From assembly GCF_018614875.1 (NCBI RefSeq), contig NZ_JAGGNW010000011.1, forward strand, positions 806,001-870,000: a stretch of 64,000 nt of DNA, written 5' to 3'. This document shows positions 62,370-64,000 of this stretch, one piece after another (the stretch's first letter is position 1; each line of letters opens with the position of its first letter). A program made the position numbers and the translations under genes. Below the pieces are notes generated by a model, which worked only from the letters and a program-made list of their open reading frames with translations, had not been told where the DNA came from and ran no database searches. Source of the stretch: Variovorax paradoxus. GTDB lineage: Bacteria > Pseudomonadota > Gammaproteobacteria > Burkholderiales > Burkholderiaceae_C.

Positions 62370-63913
62370 GAAGACCCCAGGATCGAGATCAGCGCCGCCA
62401 GGTCGAGCGGCTTGAGCAGGTGGTGGTCGAACCCCGCCCTCGCAATGCGCTCCTTGTCGCCGCGCTGCCCCCAGCCGGTCAGTGCGACGAGGATCAATCC
62501 GGCAAGAGCCGGGTTGGCGCGCAGCCTGAGCGCCAGCTCGCAGCCGTCCATGCCCGGCATGCCGATGTCGAGGATCGCAAGCCCGGGCAGCGGGCCGTCG
62601 GCCACCAAGCGCAGCGCGGCATCTCCGCTGTAGGCCACGCGCGTCGATGCACCCATCGATCGCAGCAGGTCGCCCAGGGCATCGGCCGCGTCCCTGTTGT
62701 CGTCGACGATCAGCACCGTGCCCGGCCAGGACGCCGGCCAGCCGCGAACGGCCGGCACTGCCGACCGCGGCCTGCCGGTTTCGACGCGGGCGAGCGGCAG
62801 GCGCACGCGGAACATCGCGCCCTGGCCGAGGCCCGCGCTCGCCGCCTCGACGCTGCCGCCATGGAGTTCGACCAGGCTCTTCACCAGTGTCAGCCCGATG
62901 CCCAGCCCTCCCTGTGCCGCCTTGGAAGTGCCGCTCACCTGCACGAACATCTCGAAGATCGACTTCAGCATGTCCGGCGCAATGCCGGTGCCGTTGTCCC
63001 AGACCTCGACCACGGCGTCACCGCCTTCTTCGCGCAGGACGATCCGGAGCTTTCCGCCGGGAGCGGTGTACTTCGCGGCGTTGTTGAGCAGGTTGGAAAA
63101 CACCTGGGTCAGGCGAACGCCGTCGCCTCGCACGGCAAGCGGCCCGCCGCACAGTTCCGTGCTGAGCGCATGCCTCGCGCCTTCGATCAGTGGCCGGCTC
63201 AGTTCGATGGCATCCTCGATCACCGAGTCGAGCGCGACCGCTTCCATGCGCAGTTCGATCTTGCCGCGCGTGATGCGCGAGACCTCCATCAGGTCGTTCA
63301 CGAGCCGCACCATGTGATCGATCTGCCGGCCCATGAGCTCGTAGTAGCGCCGGGCTTCCGCGGCCTCGTACGGCTTTCGCATCAGCAGCGTCAGCGCGGT
63401 GCTCATCGGGGCGAGCGGGTTGCGCAGCTCGTGCGCCAGCGTTGCAAGGAACTCCGTCTTGCGCTGATCGGACTCGCGCAGGCCGTCGAGCAGGCCGCGC
63501 AGCTGGTACTGCCGGTTGCGCGCCCGCAGCGCCGTGCGAACCGTGCTGATCAGCGAAGCCACCCGCATCGGCCGCTCGATCACCGTGACGTTCGCGAGCC
63601 GGTCCATGGCTTTGACGATGACGGGCGAGTCCGCGCCCTGGCGGGCAAGAACGAGTACCGGCAGATCGGACCACGGAGGCTGCGAGCCCAGCGCTTCGGT
63701 CAGCGCGGCCGCGGCCGGATCGGCCAGCACTTCTTCCGCCAGCATGATCGCGCCAGCGCCTTCCTGAAGCCCCCGCACAAGCTCGCACAGGCTTTCGCAG
63801 GTATGCGCCATGATTTCCGCCCGCGCCAGTACGGCGTTCGCCATGAAGGCATCCCTGGAGGTCGCGGTCCGCAACAGGATGCGCTGCTCGACGGATGCGG
63901 TTGGCGGGATCAC
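62366..63913 (-). CDS. Hybrid histidine kinase with receiver domain
   Basis: A 515-residue soluble sensor kinase. Residues 1-135 look like a degenerate receiver, without a clear phospho-accepting Asp. HisKA follows, with His161 in LAHELRNPLAP. The ATP domain has NLLNNAAKYT, VWDNGTGIAP and GGLGIGLTLVKS. A C-terminal receiver (about 400-515) has VLIVDDNRDAAD, phospho-acceptor Asp449 in LDIGMPGMDG and Lys in LKPLD. It starts at a GTG overlapping the upstream stop. No output regulator is visible. Confidence 0.92.
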   Translation of the reverse strand: MIPPTASVEQRILLRTATSRDAFMANAVLARAEIMAHTCESLCELVRGLQEGAGAIMLAEEVLADPAAAALTEALGSQPPWSDLPVLVLARQGADSPVIVKAMDRLANVTVIERPMRVASLISTVRTALRARNRQYQLRGLLDGLRESDQRKTEFLATLAHELRNPLAPMSTALTLLMRKPYEAAEARRYYELMGRQIDHMVRLVNDLMEVSRITRGKIELRMEAVALDSVIEDAIELSRPLIEGARHALSTELCGGPLAVRGDGVRLTQVFSNLLNNAAKYTAPGGKLRIVLREEGGDAVVEVWDNGTGIAPDMLKSIFEMFVQVSGTSKAAQGGLGIGLTLVKSLVELHGGSVEAASAGLGQGAMFRVRLPLARVETGRPRSAVPAVRGWPASWPGTVLIVDDNRDAADALGDLLRSMGASTRVAYSGDAALRLVADGPLPGLAILDIGMPGMDGCELALRLRANPALAGLILVALTGWGQRGDKERIARAGFDHHLLKPLDLAALISILGSS

Positions 63914-64000
63914 GATGCGGGCTGCACGTCGTCGAAGGGAACGGGAATGGGAATGGGGATGCCCGTCAGGATGCCTCTGAAATGGCGCAGCGGCTCGCCG
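63910..64000 (-). CDS. C-terminal end of a possible KaiC-like ATPase
   Basis: The last 29 codons of a minus-strand gene that continues beyond the window. They read GEPLRHFRGILTGIPIP and then IPVPFDDVQPAS. The phrase resembling EFRGVLTGVP is, to my knowledge, typical of the end of KaiC-family ATPases, which in proteobacteria are often followed by a hybrid histidine kinase, as here. This is a tentative call on a very short piece. Its TGA overlaps the kinase GTG start. Confidence 0.35.
   Translation of the reverse strand, partial: GEPLRHFRGILTGIPIPIPVPFDDVQPAS

Overview
The window is a high-GC (roughly two-thirds G+C), gene-dense piece of a betaproteobacterial chromosome, most likely Variovorax or a close relative in the Comamonadaceae. 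This is inferred from the many Bug-type (TctC-like) binding proteins, the intracellular PHB depolymerase, the gene families present and short intergenic repeats of a Comamonadaceae type. No tRNA, rRNA, CRISPR array, phage or transposase gene was seen.

Layout. 1-9021: a sugar-acid locus with the end of an SMP-30 lactonase, a TRAP transporter (DctP, DctQ, DctM), galactarate dehydratase GarD, a short-chain dehydrogenase, a secreted beta-propeller lactonase and two Bug binding proteins. 9167-11002: phosphatidylserine decarboxylase, a small winged-helix regulator and an FKBP isomerase. 11087-15020: the heat-shock cluster grpE-dnaK-dnaJ with two sigma-32-like promoters of identical spacing and clear terminators. 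15021-20558: a 0.7-kb non-coding leader followed by prkA-yeaH-spoVR, with a sigma-E-like promoter, a possible leader peptide and a hairpin between prkA and yeaH. 20571-26163: aroQ, glutathione-dependent formaldehyde detoxification (frmA and fghA with an Asp-nucleophile hydrolase between them), a GNAT, a VOC protein, a TfoX-N protein and an RNase D-like exonuclease. 26268-28211: gnd and convergent gntK. 28326-34272: an RND efflux operon (pump, adaptor, outer-membrane lipoprotein).

34223-38615 is the least conventional stretch. An SPL-like radical SAM gene sits behind a near-perfect LexA box. Divergent from it is a GbsR/MarR regulator followed by a DCC thiol protein, a methyltransferase with an apparent frameshift at its start, and a membrane-anchored SRPBCC protein. 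Nearly identical 18-bp palindromes lie in front of the regulator and of the DCC gene. 38670-41978: a DOPA-dioxygenase-like protein, a GST, PHB depolymerase and a LysR regulator. 42063-44155: adenosine deaminase plus a Bug protein. 44292-47372: CBS protein, metY, two 96-bp inverted repeat elements and a hydrolase. 47374-50866: Bug protein and M20 peptidase divergent from a LysR gene. 50870-55259: NAD(P)-binding protein, thioredoxin-like protein, YihY-family membrane protein, DUF2069 protein and an FAD-linked 2-hydroxyacid dehydrogenase. 55256-56930: cobalt-type nitrile hydratase. 56991-58374: thyA-folA. 58840-64000: DNA ligase D, a flippase-like membrane protein, a hybrid histidine kinase and the tail of what may be a KaiC-like ATPase.

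Recurring themes are orphan solute-binding proteins placed beside single catabolic enzymes with divergent LysR regulators, tight ATGA/GTGA start-stop overlaps, and three families of short intergenic repeats.
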